From positions 237,583 through 301,582 of the forward strand of contig NZ_JNVM01000005.1 of assembly GCF_000722545.1 (NCBI RefSeq): DNA of 64,000 nucleotides. The letters are read 5' to 3'. The stretch is from Paenibacillus tyrphae (lineage in GTDB: Bacteria > Bacillota > Bacilli > Paenibacillales > NBRC-103111). Of the stretch, positions 32,413 through 40,407 are shown piece by piece (positions within the stretch are counted from its first letter, which is position 1; each line of letters starts with the position of its first letter). The position numbers were made by a program, and so were the translations under genes. The notes below the pieces were generated by a model. The model had not been told where the DNA came from. It ran no database searches and saw nothing but the letters and a program-made list of their open reading frames with translations.

Positions 32413-33069
32413 TTATTTCCCGGCCTTCAACGTCGTTGCCAGAGGGTTACTTCTAATTACTTCATAGTCCCCTTTGCCGGAAGGGAACGGGAAAGTAGGT
32501 GTTATGTTCGTTGGAAACGTGGTGTAGGGTCCGCCTTTGGAGGTTTGGACTTGCACGTTACTAAATGCAGCGTTTTTATATCTATTCTTGTCTTGGTTAT
32601 CTTGGGTCGTATGAACCATTTTTACCTTCGTCGGGGCTTTCAAAGAACCGGAGTTTTGTACAGGCAGGGTGTAAGATTCAACTCCGTTAATGTAGAGGGA
32701 AGCGGTGTCGTTCAAATTATTGACGAGCTTAATATGGATCTGCTCTCCGGCTGCAGGCTGGCTGGCAAGAGGCATCGACTTGTTGGATGCAGGATTTTGC
32801 TTCCCGCAATTCAAGAACTTTTTCCATTTTTCACTTGGAGTATAAGATATTCCTCCTTCGCACACATCGCCAAGGCCCAAATAAAAAGCGATATAGCTTC
32901 CGTCGTTGGATACAAAAACATCGCTCGGAACCGTGAAATAGCCTTGAATTCCGTAGTAATTCGTGTCGGTGAGTAATTTGACGCCGCCTTCACCCGTTGC
33001 CGCCGATGCGGTGGTTGTAAAAAACAATGCTATGATTGCAGAAAGAACAGATAGATATACTTTTTTCAT
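32413..33069 (-). CDS. Secreted protein, unknown family
   Basis: 218 residues from ATG 33069 with GAGGAAG nine nt upstream. MKKVYLSVLSAIIALFFTTTASA is a signal peptide. The mature part GEGGVKLLTDTNYYGIQGYFTVPSDVFVSNDGSYIAFYLGLGDV, with INGVESYTLPVQNSGSLKAPTKVKM, reads like a beta-sandwich (concanavalin/lectin-like). It has two cysteines (DVCEG, FLNCG) that could pair. The C-terminal VQTSKGGPYTTFPTNITPTF echoes the FnIII repeat of the neighbour at 33564 (TTPGGPYTTV). I cannot assign a function. Confidence 0.72.
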   Translation of the reverse strand: MKKVYLSVLSAIIALFFTTTASAATGEGGVKLLTDTNYYGIQGYFTVPSDVFVSNDGSYIAFYLGLGDVCEGGISYTPSEKWKKFLNCGKQNPASNKSMPLASQPAAGEQIHIKLVNNLNDTASLYINGVESYTLPVQNSGSLKAPTKVKMVHTTQDNQDKNRYKNAAFSNVQVQTSKGGPYTTFPTNITPTFPFPSGKGDYEVIRSNPLATTLKAGK

Positions 33070-33563
33070 AGATATCTTCCTCTCTTTTATTTTATTTTTC
33101 AAATCCCGTCGCCATAATCCGGTTAGCTTGTATTCACGTGAATCACCTCCAAATTTTTACATCGGGAAACAATTTCAATCTATCATATACAATTAATTGC
33201 TAACAATACTTTTAGTGGAAGTAGTCATGTGACTACTAATAAAAGTAATAGATCTACCATTTAATTCTTCAAGTAGAAAGTGTCTACCATCCGCATATGG
33301 GGGCACCTAGAATTCTTATCGAGGTGATCGAGACCGTCTCGGGCGAGGTGAAACGGTTGGTTACCGCTTTGAAGTAATACTCAAATGGTTCATTTGACGC
33401 TGGTCCCCCAATTGTTGCATCGGTTGGGGGACTGATGTCTTTCATAGAAAGTGAAAATACTATTAATATTACACAATTAGAAAAATAAGTAATTAAATGT
33501 TTGGTGATCAAATGAAATAAATGGTATTGTATGATTGAAATAGAAAAAAAGGGAGAGATTTCT
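33070..33563. other. Divergent intergenic region
   Basis: About 490 nt between two secreted-protein genes. 33300-33430 looks like worn coding DNA (short open stretches on both strands), possibly relic FnIII-type sequence; nothing definite. The last 120 nt are AT-rich and should hold the promoter of the 33564 gene. Confidence 0.4.
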
Positions 33564-34577
33564 TTGAAAAAGCTGGCGGGTTTATTCTTGTTTTTCATTT
33601 TGAGCATGTTTGCGGCTTCTTCGGCTTTTGCAGCTACGGTAGGTTCTCCTCTCACGAAACCCGAAGAAGGGTGGCAACGATTCGACGATACGGCTCCGCA
33701 GATTGTTTATTCCAATTACACCAACCCGAGAGCCAGTCAAGTTGGAAACTACAACGGTACCATATCCTACTCCGTTGATCCGAAAGCGGAAATTGAATTT
33801 AGATTTACCGGCTCGAAAATAAGAATTATTACTCAAATGTATGTTGGACGGGACCCTCTGGATAAAATTACGATCGACGGCGACTCCTATACTTATACGG
33901 GAAGCTCCAATAATCTCATTTATCAAGCCCTGGTCTTCGAGAAGACTGGTTTGTCCAACGGAGTGCACACGGTTAAAATATCGAGAGTTGCGCCGACAAC
34001 AGGATATTTGACGCTGGATGCGGTAGATATCGACGCCTCCGGGCAATTGCTGAGCATGATTTTGGAGCCGGAGCAGTTGCAGGCAAAGCCGGAAAATGCA
34101 AAAGTAACATTAACATGGAGCGGCGTACCGAATGCCAAAGGCTATAATGTGAAAAGAAGCACAACACCGGGCGGTCCTTATACTACCGTTGCAGGCAATG
34201 TATACGGTACTTCCTACAACGACACAACCGTAACCAACGGCACAACCTACTATTATGTGGTGACAGCTTTACATGCGGCAGGCGAAAGCGGCAACTCGAA
34301 TGAAGCTTCCGCAACCCCGCAAGCCCAAGAAAGTAATCGAGCTATTTTGGTTGTTACCTTGGATAACGGACTTGAAAAAGAGTTTGACCTGTCCCTGTCG
34401 GAAGTACAAGCATTCATCAGTTGGTATGAAGGGAAAGCCGCGGGAACGGGTTCGGCATCCTATGCGATTGATAAGCATGACAACAACAAGGGACCATTCA
34501 AAAGCAGAAAAGATTATGTTATCTTCGATAAGATTCTCACTTATGAAGTGAGTGAGTATACCCCTGCTTCGAAATAG
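33564..34577 (+). CDS. Secreted fibronectin type III-domain protein
   Basis: 337 residues from TTG 33564 with GGGAGAG seven nt upstream (LKKLAGLFLFFILSMFAASSAFA is the signal peptide). Residues 35-165 form a galactose-binding-like beta domain (WQRFDDTAPQIVYSNYTN, FRFTGSKIRIITQMYVGRD, LSNGVHTVKI). Residues about 175-265 are one FnIII domain (KVTLTWSGVPNAKGYNVKRSTTPGGPYTTV...YYYVVTALHAAGESGNS). The C-terminal 80 residues (AILVVTLDNGLEKEFDLSLSEVQAFISWYE) are a small module found at the ends of Paenibacillus-type surface proteins. Probably extracellular carbohydrate-binding. No catalytic domain. Confidence 0.82.
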   Translation: MKKLAGLFLFFILSMFAASSAFAATVGSPLTKPEEGWQRFDDTAPQIVYSNYTNPRASQVGNYNGTISYSVDPKAEIEFRFTGSKIRIITQMYVGRDPLDKITIDGDSYTYTGSSNNLIYQALVFEKTGLSNGVHTVKISRVAPTTGYLTLDAVDIDASGQLLSMILEPEQLQAKPENAKVTLTWSGVPNAKGYNVKRSTTPGGPYTTVAGNVYGTSYNDTTVTNGTTYYYVVTALHAAGESGNSNEASATPQAQESNRAILVVTLDNGLEKEFDLSLSEVQAFISWYEGKAAGTGSASYAIDKHDNNKGPFKSRKDYVIFDKILTYEVSEYTPASK

Positions 34578-34600
34578 TGTAATGGTCAAAATTCAGAACA

Positions 34601-34636
34601 ACGAGGCTGCCGAGAAAACGATATCGGCGGCCTCGA
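34601..34636 (+). terminator. Hairpin after the FnIII gene
   Basis: CGAGGC(T)GCCGA...TCGGCGGCCTCG; nearly the same hairpin recurs at 37822-37867. There is no good T-run here. Confidence 0.45.
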
Positions 34637-34755
34637 CCGCTTCGCCAACAAGCGCGTTTGCTTTCAGTTGGTTATCATTATTAGCTATAGCGGACTTCCT
34701 CTAATGTTGAATAAAATGGCTGGCGGAGGGCTTGCAATATCCCCCGTCCATCGTG

Positions 34756-35307
34756 CTAGATTTCATTGGAGTGCCGATGTTTTTTTACATGAAACCGGGT
34801 AGAGCACCTCTTGCTGCAAAAGCGCTGCAGCCCGTTTTTGGATTGATCGACATAAAGCTCCTCGCAGGGGGGAGAAGCACAAATTTTGAGTCGCCCTCTT
34901 CCATATTCCACGAGTACTCTTCCCAACGTAAACGCACAGATCGCACTAATGCGATCGGCCACGCTAATTTCTCTCCCAGGATGTTGTTCGTACACATAAT
35001 CGAATGAACGGTCTGCCTTGATCTGTAAGCGGGATTGAATAGGTGAACGTTGTTCGAATTCATTCAAGATTTGCACCAGATCGGAATCGTTCTCCATAGC
35101 GATATGATGTCTAAGCTGGACGCGATAGGAGCGTGTTGCTTGAAGGTCATCGTCAGAAATAGGTAACCCTTCAAACAGATCATATTTTTTAAGAAGCGCC
35201 CTCAACTGCTCCAAACTTCCGAGCAGCTCGGGTTCCTTATAATAAGGATCGTATGTGTTTAGCACATAGCAAGTAAATGCAAGCCACTGATCTTTGTCAT
35301 ATTTCAT
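34756..35307 (-). CDS. CGNR zinc-finger family protein
   Basis: 183 residues. The N-terminal two thirds is a helical ABATE-like domain (WLAFTCYVLNTYDPYYKEPELL...). The C-terminus carries the zinc finger: LKICASPPCEELYVDQSKNGLQRFCSKRCSTRFHVKKHR, with four Cys in the C-x4-C...C-x3-C pattern and CSTR replacing the usual CGNR. Members are thought to be stress-linked DNA-binding regulators. ATG start preceded by GGAG-type sequence. Lies alone and divergent from the arginase-family gene. Confidence 0.87.
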   Translation of the reverse strand: MKYDKDQWLAFTCYVLNTYDPYYKEPELLGSLEQLRALLKKYDLFEGLPISDDDLQATRSYRVQLRHHIAMENDSDLVQILNEFEQRSPIQSRLQIKADRSFDYVYEQHPGREISVADRISAICAFTLGRVLVEYGRGRLKICASPPCEELYVDQSKNGLQRFCSKRCSTRFHVKKHRHSNEI

Positions 35308-35418
35308 GGTATTGACTCCTTCATTGCTTTCATATAATGTAATACTTAAATTTTACTTTAAGTCTTACAATCTGAGCAAGGCCATCGTTATTTTTAATTA
35401 ACGCGAAGGAAGTGACTT

Positions 35419-36351
35419 ATGAGGAGAACTATTCACATCATTCATGCCCCGATCAATCTTGGTCTACGAAAACATCCGGACGGCAAAGAGAGGGGATGCG
35501 GAAAACTGCCGGAAGTACTTGAACAAATCGGTTTTCATGATTCCGTTAAACCTCATGATGTAATCAAGCTTTCCCAACCTGTCTATCCGGCATTTGAACA
35601 GTATGATGACGGTGCATTAAACGGTCGCCCAATCGCTTCTTTTTCTATAACATTGGCCGATGAAGTGGAAAAAGCATTGGAGCGTCAGGGTTTTCCCCTT
35701 GTGTTGGGCGGGGATTGCAGTGTACTTATCGGAAGTACCTTGGCTTTAAAGCGTAAGGGAAGATATGGACTGATTCATCTTGACGCACATCCGGATTACT
35801 ATAATAAACTCAATAAAGATAAAGCAGTTGTGGCAGGAATGGATTTGGCACTTGTTTCGGGAAAAGGAACGGAACTTCTTACAAATCTTGAAAATCATAG
35901 ACCATACATACGCAGTAGGGACGTTGTTAGTTTTGGTTACCGTGAAGCTGATCCTGAACAGGAGATTATACAAGAAGCCACAGCAGACGGCATTACATGT
36001 TGGAGTGCAGCGAGAGTTCAGAAGCTTGGAATTGAACAAGTAGCTGACGACGTATTGACTTTCATAAGTCAGACAGAAGTTGAAGGTTTTTGGCTTCATT
36101 TGGATGCTGACATACTGGATGCCGCGATCATGCCTTGTGTGGATTGCCCGGAGTCCGAAGGTCTACAGTGGGACGAGCTAACCATCCTTTTGAACAGGAT
36201 ACTTTCTTCGCCTAAAGTGATCGGGATGGATGTGACTATTTTAGATCCTGATCTGGACATTAGGCATGAGGTAACGCGAACTTTTTCTGCATTATTAACA
36301 AAAGTGTTGAGAGTGGACAGTAATCCGACACGAGGAAGCGTGAGATCATAG
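35419..36351 (+). CDS. Arginase/agmatinase-family ureohydrolase
   Basis: 310 residues, GGAAG before the ATG. Mn-binding motifs are complete: GGDCSVLIGS (residues about 95-104; usual GGDHS has Cys here), IHLDAHPDYYN (DAHxD), and WLHLDADILDAAIMP (DxDxxD). A family of arginase-like enzymes with GGDCS is known in Bacillota; the substrate may be arginine or another guanidino compound. The gene ends four nt before the -35 of the array 5 leader, as cas2 does with array 2, so array 5 is inserted directly behind it. Confidence 0.88.
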   Translation: MRRTIHIIHAPINLGLRKHPDGKERGCGKLPEVLEQIGFHDSVKPHDVIKLSQPVYPAFEQYDDGALNGRPIASFSITLADEVEKALERQGFPLVLGGDCSVLIGSTLALKRKGRYGLIHLDAHPDYYNKLNKDKAVVAGMDLALVSGKGTELLTNLENHRPYIRSRDVVSFGYREADPEQEIIQEATADGITCWSAARVQKLGIEQVADDVLTFISQTEVEGFWLHLDADILDAAIMPCVDCPESEGLQWDELTILLNRILSSPKVIGMDVTILDPDLDIRHEVTRTFSALLTKVLRVDSNPTRGSVRS

Positions 36352-36354
36352 GGG

Positions 36355-36540
36355 TTGGAAAAAGGTGGGGGACGTATTATAATTTAACTGTGCTAAAGTT
36401 GTCGTCGACCCCCAATGCTGCAAAAAAGTCCGGGGATCGACGACAAATGAATGGCGTAGCGGCGGGATTTTGGCGATTTGGGTGACTTGAATGTGATTTT
36501 GTAAAGAAAGGAAACTGCAGGAATTACGGCATTTTGATGG
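36355..36540 (+). promoter_or_regulatory. Leader of CRISPR array 5
   Basis: TTGGAA 36355-36360, 17 nt, TATAAT 36378-36383; stem-loop 36401-36444; 96 nt to the first repeat. Preceded by AGATCATAGGGG, a trace of the cas2 end (AGATCATGGGG). Confidence 0.9.
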
Positions 36541-37155
36541 GTTTTGAACGTACCTATGAGGAATTGAAACCCATATCAACGATGTTGCCAGATACTGCTT
36601 CAGCGGTTTTGAACGTACCTATGAGGAATTGAAACTACGAAGACGGGAACGAACTTTTTCGCGGCATTATTTTCGTTTTGAATGTACCTATGAGGAATTG
36701 AAACCTAACTACTAGGCATATCAAGTTTTGAACGTACCTATGAGGAATTGAAACATTAGATAGCCTACCTTGACTGTTTCTTTGTTATACGTTTTGAACG
36801 TACCTATGAGGAATTGAAACTTTCATCTCCTTTATCCCTTATGAGGGGTTAAACTGGGTTTTGAACGTACCTATGAGGAATTGAAACTAAAAATCGTCCA
36901 TAGGCAGTCCAAAATACTCCGCAGTTTTGAACGTACCTATGAGGAATTGAAACCGCTATCGGCTACGCTGCTTATCGCCCCGCTTATACCGTTTTGAATG
37001 TACCTATGAGGAATTGAAACATGTTAGAATGGCCCTTTTGCGCATGCTAGGGCAAGAAGTTTTGAACATACCTATGAGGAATTGAAACTTGCGTATGGTT
37101 GCGTTCTATGTATTTTGGTGCTCGAATTTTGAACGTACCTATGAGGAATTGAAAT
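36541..37155 (+). CRISPR. CRISPR array 5 (10 repeats)
   Basis: Repeats start at 36541, 36606, 36675, 36725, 36791, 36858, 36924, 36991, 37059 and 37126 (the last degenerate at both ends). GTTTTGAAC class; units 36675 and 36991 share AATGTACC. The spacer at 36705-36724 is only 20 nt, against about 36 nt elsewhere. Confidence 0.96.
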
Positions 37156-37224
37156 ACTCGAAGATCCATCCTTCCCATAACACGCCCGCGGGGCATAATG
37201 ATCGATGTAAACGGTGCGTAGGAG

Positions 37225-37779
37225 ATGAAGCCCCTGAAAAGAAAATACGGAGATCGTGCAGAGTGGAAGCGCGTAGTGGAGAGAAGGTACGCGCAGTCTT
37301 ATTTGGAAACGGAGAGCTATAAAGGGCAGGTAACACTTCTTGAAATTTCCAAAGTTACAGAACCTTTATACGTCACCTATGACGATAAAAATATTTGTAT
37401 TGCTGATGACGGTTATTTGTGGCTTCAACAATTCCCATCCGATAAGCATCATTCGGTGACAACAATGTTTAACGCAAGAGGGAAAGTTGTTCAATGGTAC
37501 ATTGATATCTGTTACATGAATGGAATCGGCGAAAACAACATCCCATGGATGGATGACTTGTATTTAGATATCATCATCTTACCGTCGGGAGAAGTTGTCC
37601 AAAAGGATGCTGATGAACTGGAAGAAGCCTTGAGGAATGGCATTATTGATAAGCAACTTTATGATATGGCTTGGGAAGAGTCTGCTAGGATCAATGCTCT
37701 CGTAAAAAACGGGGAGTTCCATTTGTTGAGACTGTCAGAAGAACACAAAGACTTTTTATTAAATAGACTTCAAAAATAG
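37225..37779 (+). CDS. DUF402 domain protein
   Basis: 184 residues, TAGGAG before the ATG. The core YDDKNICIADDGYLWLQQFPSDKHHSVTTMFNARGKVVQWYIDICYMNGI...WMDDLYLDIIILPSGEV is DUF402, a beta-barrel related to a nucleoside-phosphate phosphatase (Ntdp) family; conserved Asp residues in YIDIC and DLYLDI would bind metal. Cytoplasmic. Monocistronic, with a terminator 45 nt after the stop. Confidence 0.87.
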   Translation: MKPLKRKYGDRAEWKRVVERRYAQSYLETESYKGQVTLLEISKVTEPLYVTYDDKNICIADDGYLWLQQFPSDKHHSVTTMFNARGKVVQWYIDICYMNGIGENNIPWMDDLYLDIIILPSGEVVQKDADELEEALRNGIIDKQLYDMAWEESARINALVKNGEFHLLRLSEEHKDFLLNRLQK

Positions 37780-37821
37780 GACTGAACTAACGGGAAGAAG
37801 CATGAGCGCAAAATCCACGAA

Positions 37822-37867
37822 AAAACGAGGCCACCGAGAAACGATATCGGCGGCCTCGTTGCTTTAG
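37822..37867. terminator. Terminator between the DUF402 gene and the convergent gene
   Basis: ACGAGGCC...GGCCTCGT around a loop with its own CCGA/TCGG pair, then TTGCTTT; A-rich on the other side, so it may serve both directions. Confidence 0.7.
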
Positions 37868-37888
37868 CACTCTATCGTGCACATTTCG

Positions 37889-38344
37889 TTACAACCGGTT
37901 CAGCGGCTCGATGCGGTAGGCCGACTTCTCATCGGCCGCTCCTGTGTGCTCGCCGTGAATGACCCAGCCGTACGACAGCGTCGATGCCAGGCGGTCACGC
38001 TCCTCCACAGTCAGCTTGGCGGAGACCGACTCTTGTCCGGGCTCCAGGCTGAGCTCGGCTTCCTCGCCTAAGGCGAGCAGAAGCCAACTGGAGATGCCCC
38101 GCAGCGTGCTGAACTTGATCTGGTAGCCGTTGTGGACGGCGTCTTCGAAGGTGGCTGGGTCACTGGCGGCCGCTACGGTCAGCAGCTTGTAGTCGAACTT
38201 GAATTTGCTCTCATCCTGGGGCAGCTCACTGGCATGGATGCGGCGAAGCCGCTCCTCCTTGGACCAACCGTAGGCGTTTAACGATTCCAGCATGAGGGCA
38301 TCCCATTGCGACAGCTTGGCTTTACTTTTATCGGAAGAAGACAT
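37889..38344 (-). CDS. Hypothetical protein (151 aa)
   Basis: From ATG 38344, with AAGGAGCG eight nt upstream; the frame extends to 38422 without a site. MSSSDKSKAKLSQWDALMLESLNAYGWSKEERLRRIHASELPQDESKFKFDY, then LLLALGEEAELSLEPGQESVSAKLTVEERDRLASTLSYGWVI (text in parts). No signal peptide or span; mixed alpha/beta. I do not recognise the family. It is 92 nt after the substrate-binding protein gene on the same strand and could be a trailing gene of the transporter operon. Confidence 0.65.
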   Translation of the reverse strand: MSSSDKSKAKLSQWDALMLESLNAYGWSKEERLRRIHASELPQDESKFKFDYKLLTVAAASDPATFEDAVHNGYQIKFSTLRGISSWLLLALGEEAELSLEPGQESVSAKLTVEERDRLASTLSYGWVIHGEHTGAADEKSAYRIEPLNRL

Positions 38345-38436
38345 GGATGATCGCTCCTTAGTTATAGGCGTTCGAAAGTTTGTGAAGAAAGAGACCGCCC
38401 AGTTGAGGCAGTCTCTTTTCATTATCGCTGAATTCC

Positions 38437-40266
38437 TTATTTTTTGCTAGCTTTGTAGGCGTTCAAGAACTCTTTGGCTTTGCCGGCATCGGCTTTGAGC
38501 TCAAGGCCGGTTTGGACGATCGGGCTGACCGTCGATACGGCTTTGAATTTGTTGTTTTTGTAGTAAGCGAGGAAATCGTCTTGATTGATGGAGGAGAGCA
38601 CCGCTTTTCTCAAATCGGCGCTTTTCGCCACTTCACGGTTTTTCGTATTGAACAGCAGGTACGAGACGGCGTTGCTCGGCATGGTTTGCAGCGAGAGCTT
38701 GCTGTCGCTTTTGACGATGTCGAACTTCGTCTCCAGCACGCCGTAGAACAGGTGAATCTCGCCGCTGCGCAGCGCGGATAGTGAGCTGTCGGCGTCTTTG
38801 ATAAAGCGGATCTTGATATTGTTTACCTTCGGTTCGTGCTTCGTGCCCGCCATGTAAGCCGGGTTTTTGAGGAAAATCGCTTCGTAATCGTTCTTGTAAG
38901 ACAGGATGTACGGACCGCTCGTGAACAGGGTGTTGTTGTATTTTGCGCCCTCGGTTACCGTGTTTTGATCGCCGTACGGGATGTCTTTGTTGACATCAAA
39001 TTTGGCTACATCATATGTGTTGATACTCTCGACTTGCTTCTTGGACACGATGCCCGCCGATTGGTGAGCCAGGTAGTTCAGCACTTGCGGGAACGGATTG
39101 GTTGTCGTCAGCTTCACGACTTGATATTTGCCTTCTTTGCTGTTGGCTTGTTTCTTGTCCGAGACCAGCACGGAGATTTTGGCGCCCAGGCCTTTTTCCA
39201 GACCGCTTTTCAGCGTTTCGGAGCTGTCGGATTGCTTGATCGATTCCAGAACAGCCGGGTCGGTCACGAGCTCTGCGTTCTTGATGTGCTCATGCAGCGT
39301 GTACGTTCGGTGGTTCGGCACCGAGTTTTTATCCTTCGCGCGCAGCAGGGAGAAAATGACATCGTCTGCGCCAACGCGCTCGCCTGTATCGACGGCCAGC
39401 TTATCCTTGATTTGAGCGAAGTTGATGTCGTCCCGCAGGATGAAATAATAGTCGGTATTGCCTTCGGCGATGGCGAAGTTATACGACAGGGAGCCTTCGG
39501 CGGTCAGCTTGTCGTCATCCGTCAGGTTGAGCAAACGCACGTACATGTTGGTATTGATGATGTTGATCGAGCCGTCGTTTCCTTTGATCGGGTCGAGCGA
39601 CGTCAAGGTCGGAAGCGACGATTGCAGGAGAATCGGGTCTTTTGCGCGTTTCCCCTCATCCTTGAAATCCAGCTCTTCCCACGGAAGGGAGCGGGATTTC
39701 GACAGCCGTACGGACTCCTTTTTCAGAACCTCCTGGTTAAAAGCCTGCGATTTGACGGAGATATACAGAGGGGCGATATACGCCTTGTCGAACACCAGCT
39801 TCTGCTCAAGCTGTTTGTACGTATCTTTGTACTCTCCTTGCGTCTGTGTCGAAGCTTTTTCAATCAAATCGTCGATTTCCTTGTCGGCCACAATGCTGTA
39901 GTCGCCGCCCGTTTTGAACAGCGAGCGTACGGCGTAATCCGGGTTGCCGGTTACCGTGGTCCAGCCCGACAGGGAGATGTCGTAATTGCCTGCGTCCTGC
40001 TGCGCCTTGAACGAGCCATAGTCTGGTTGAAGGTTCAGCTTGACGTTGAAGCCGTTCTTGGTCAGTTGATCGCGGATGATGTTGACGTCCGCCTCTCCGG
40101 AGCTCATAGCGAGCAGCTCGATATCGACTCGGCTGCTGTCGCCCGCCGGTTGCTCTGAAGACGGTTTGGATTGCGCCTGTTCGTCTTTGGTTGTTAAAGT
40201 GCATCCGCTCAGCATAAGCGATACGCCAAGAATCGCCGGAATGAGCAATTTCCCCTTTTTCTTCAA
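38437..40266 (-). CDS. ABC transporter substrate-binding lipoprotein (SBP_bac_5), apparently circularly permuted
   Basis: 609 residues from TTG 40266 with AGGAGGGAC upstream. Lipoprotein signal: LLIPAILGVSLMLSGC. Residues about 45-185 (VDIELLAMSSGEADVNIIRDQLTKNGFNVKLNL..., DISLSGWTTVTGNPDYAVRSLF, APLYISV) are the part that normally ends peptide-binding proteins of this family. Residues about 190-600 (LDPIKGNDGSINIINTNMYVRLLNL, FILRDDINF...ADDVIFSLLRA, LLFNTKNREVAKSADLRKAVLSSI) are the part that normally begins them. The chain stops just where the first part would follow. So the family order appears rotated. Binds peptides or similar for the adjacent permeases. Confidence 0.85.
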   Translation of the reverse strand: MKKKGKLLIPAILGVSLMLSGCTLTTKDEQAQSKPSSEQPAGDSSRVDIELLAMSSGEADVNIIRDQLTKNGFNVKLNLQPDYGSFKAQQDAGNYDISLSGWTTVTGNPDYAVRSLFKTGGDYSIVADKEIDDLIEKASTQTQGEYKDTYKQLEQKLVFDKAYIAPLYISVKSQAFNQEVLKKESVRLSKSRSLPWEELDFKDEGKRAKDPILLQSSLPTLTSLDPIKGNDGSINIINTNMYVRLLNLTDDDKLTAEGSLSYNFAIAEGNTDYYFILRDDINFAQIKDKLAVDTGERVGADDVIFSLLRAKDKNSVPNHRTYTLHEHIKNAELVTDPAVLESIKQSDSSETLKSGLEKGLGAKISVLVSDKKQANSKEGKYQVVKLTTTNPFPQVLNYLAHQSAGIVSKKQVESINTYDVAKFDVNKDIPYGDQNTVTEGAKYNNTLFTSGPYILSYKNDYEAIFLKNPAYMAGTKHEPKVNNIKIRFIKDADSSLSALRSGEIHLFYGVLETKFDIVKSDSKLSLQTMPSNAVSYLLFNTKNREVAKSADLRKAVLSSINQDDFLAYYKNNKFKAVSTVSPIVQTGLELKADAGKAKEFLNAYKASKK

Positions 40267-40407
40267 TGAAAGTCCCTCCTGATGAAAATAGTTATGAAAT
40301 ATGAACTCACACACATTCATTTATCGCCCCTGCAAGATTCAAGCATCTGAAAAGGAGATAGAGTATGGATGAGGATTCCGAATGCGTTGCCTGCCAGGAC
40401 GGCAGCC

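Noticed and set aside
33284..33655. 123-codon minus-strand frame between the two secreted-protein genes
   Set aside because: Low-complexity composition, no ribosome site, overlaps the signal peptide of the plus-strand FnIII gene.
38836..40158. 440-codon open frame on the plus strand opposite the binding-protein gene
   Set aside because: Antisense shadow of the SBP gene caused by codon bias; Arg/Val-rich composition and no ribosome site. Same for the 41-43 kb, 25.9-26.8 kb and 43.7-44.6 kb shadows.
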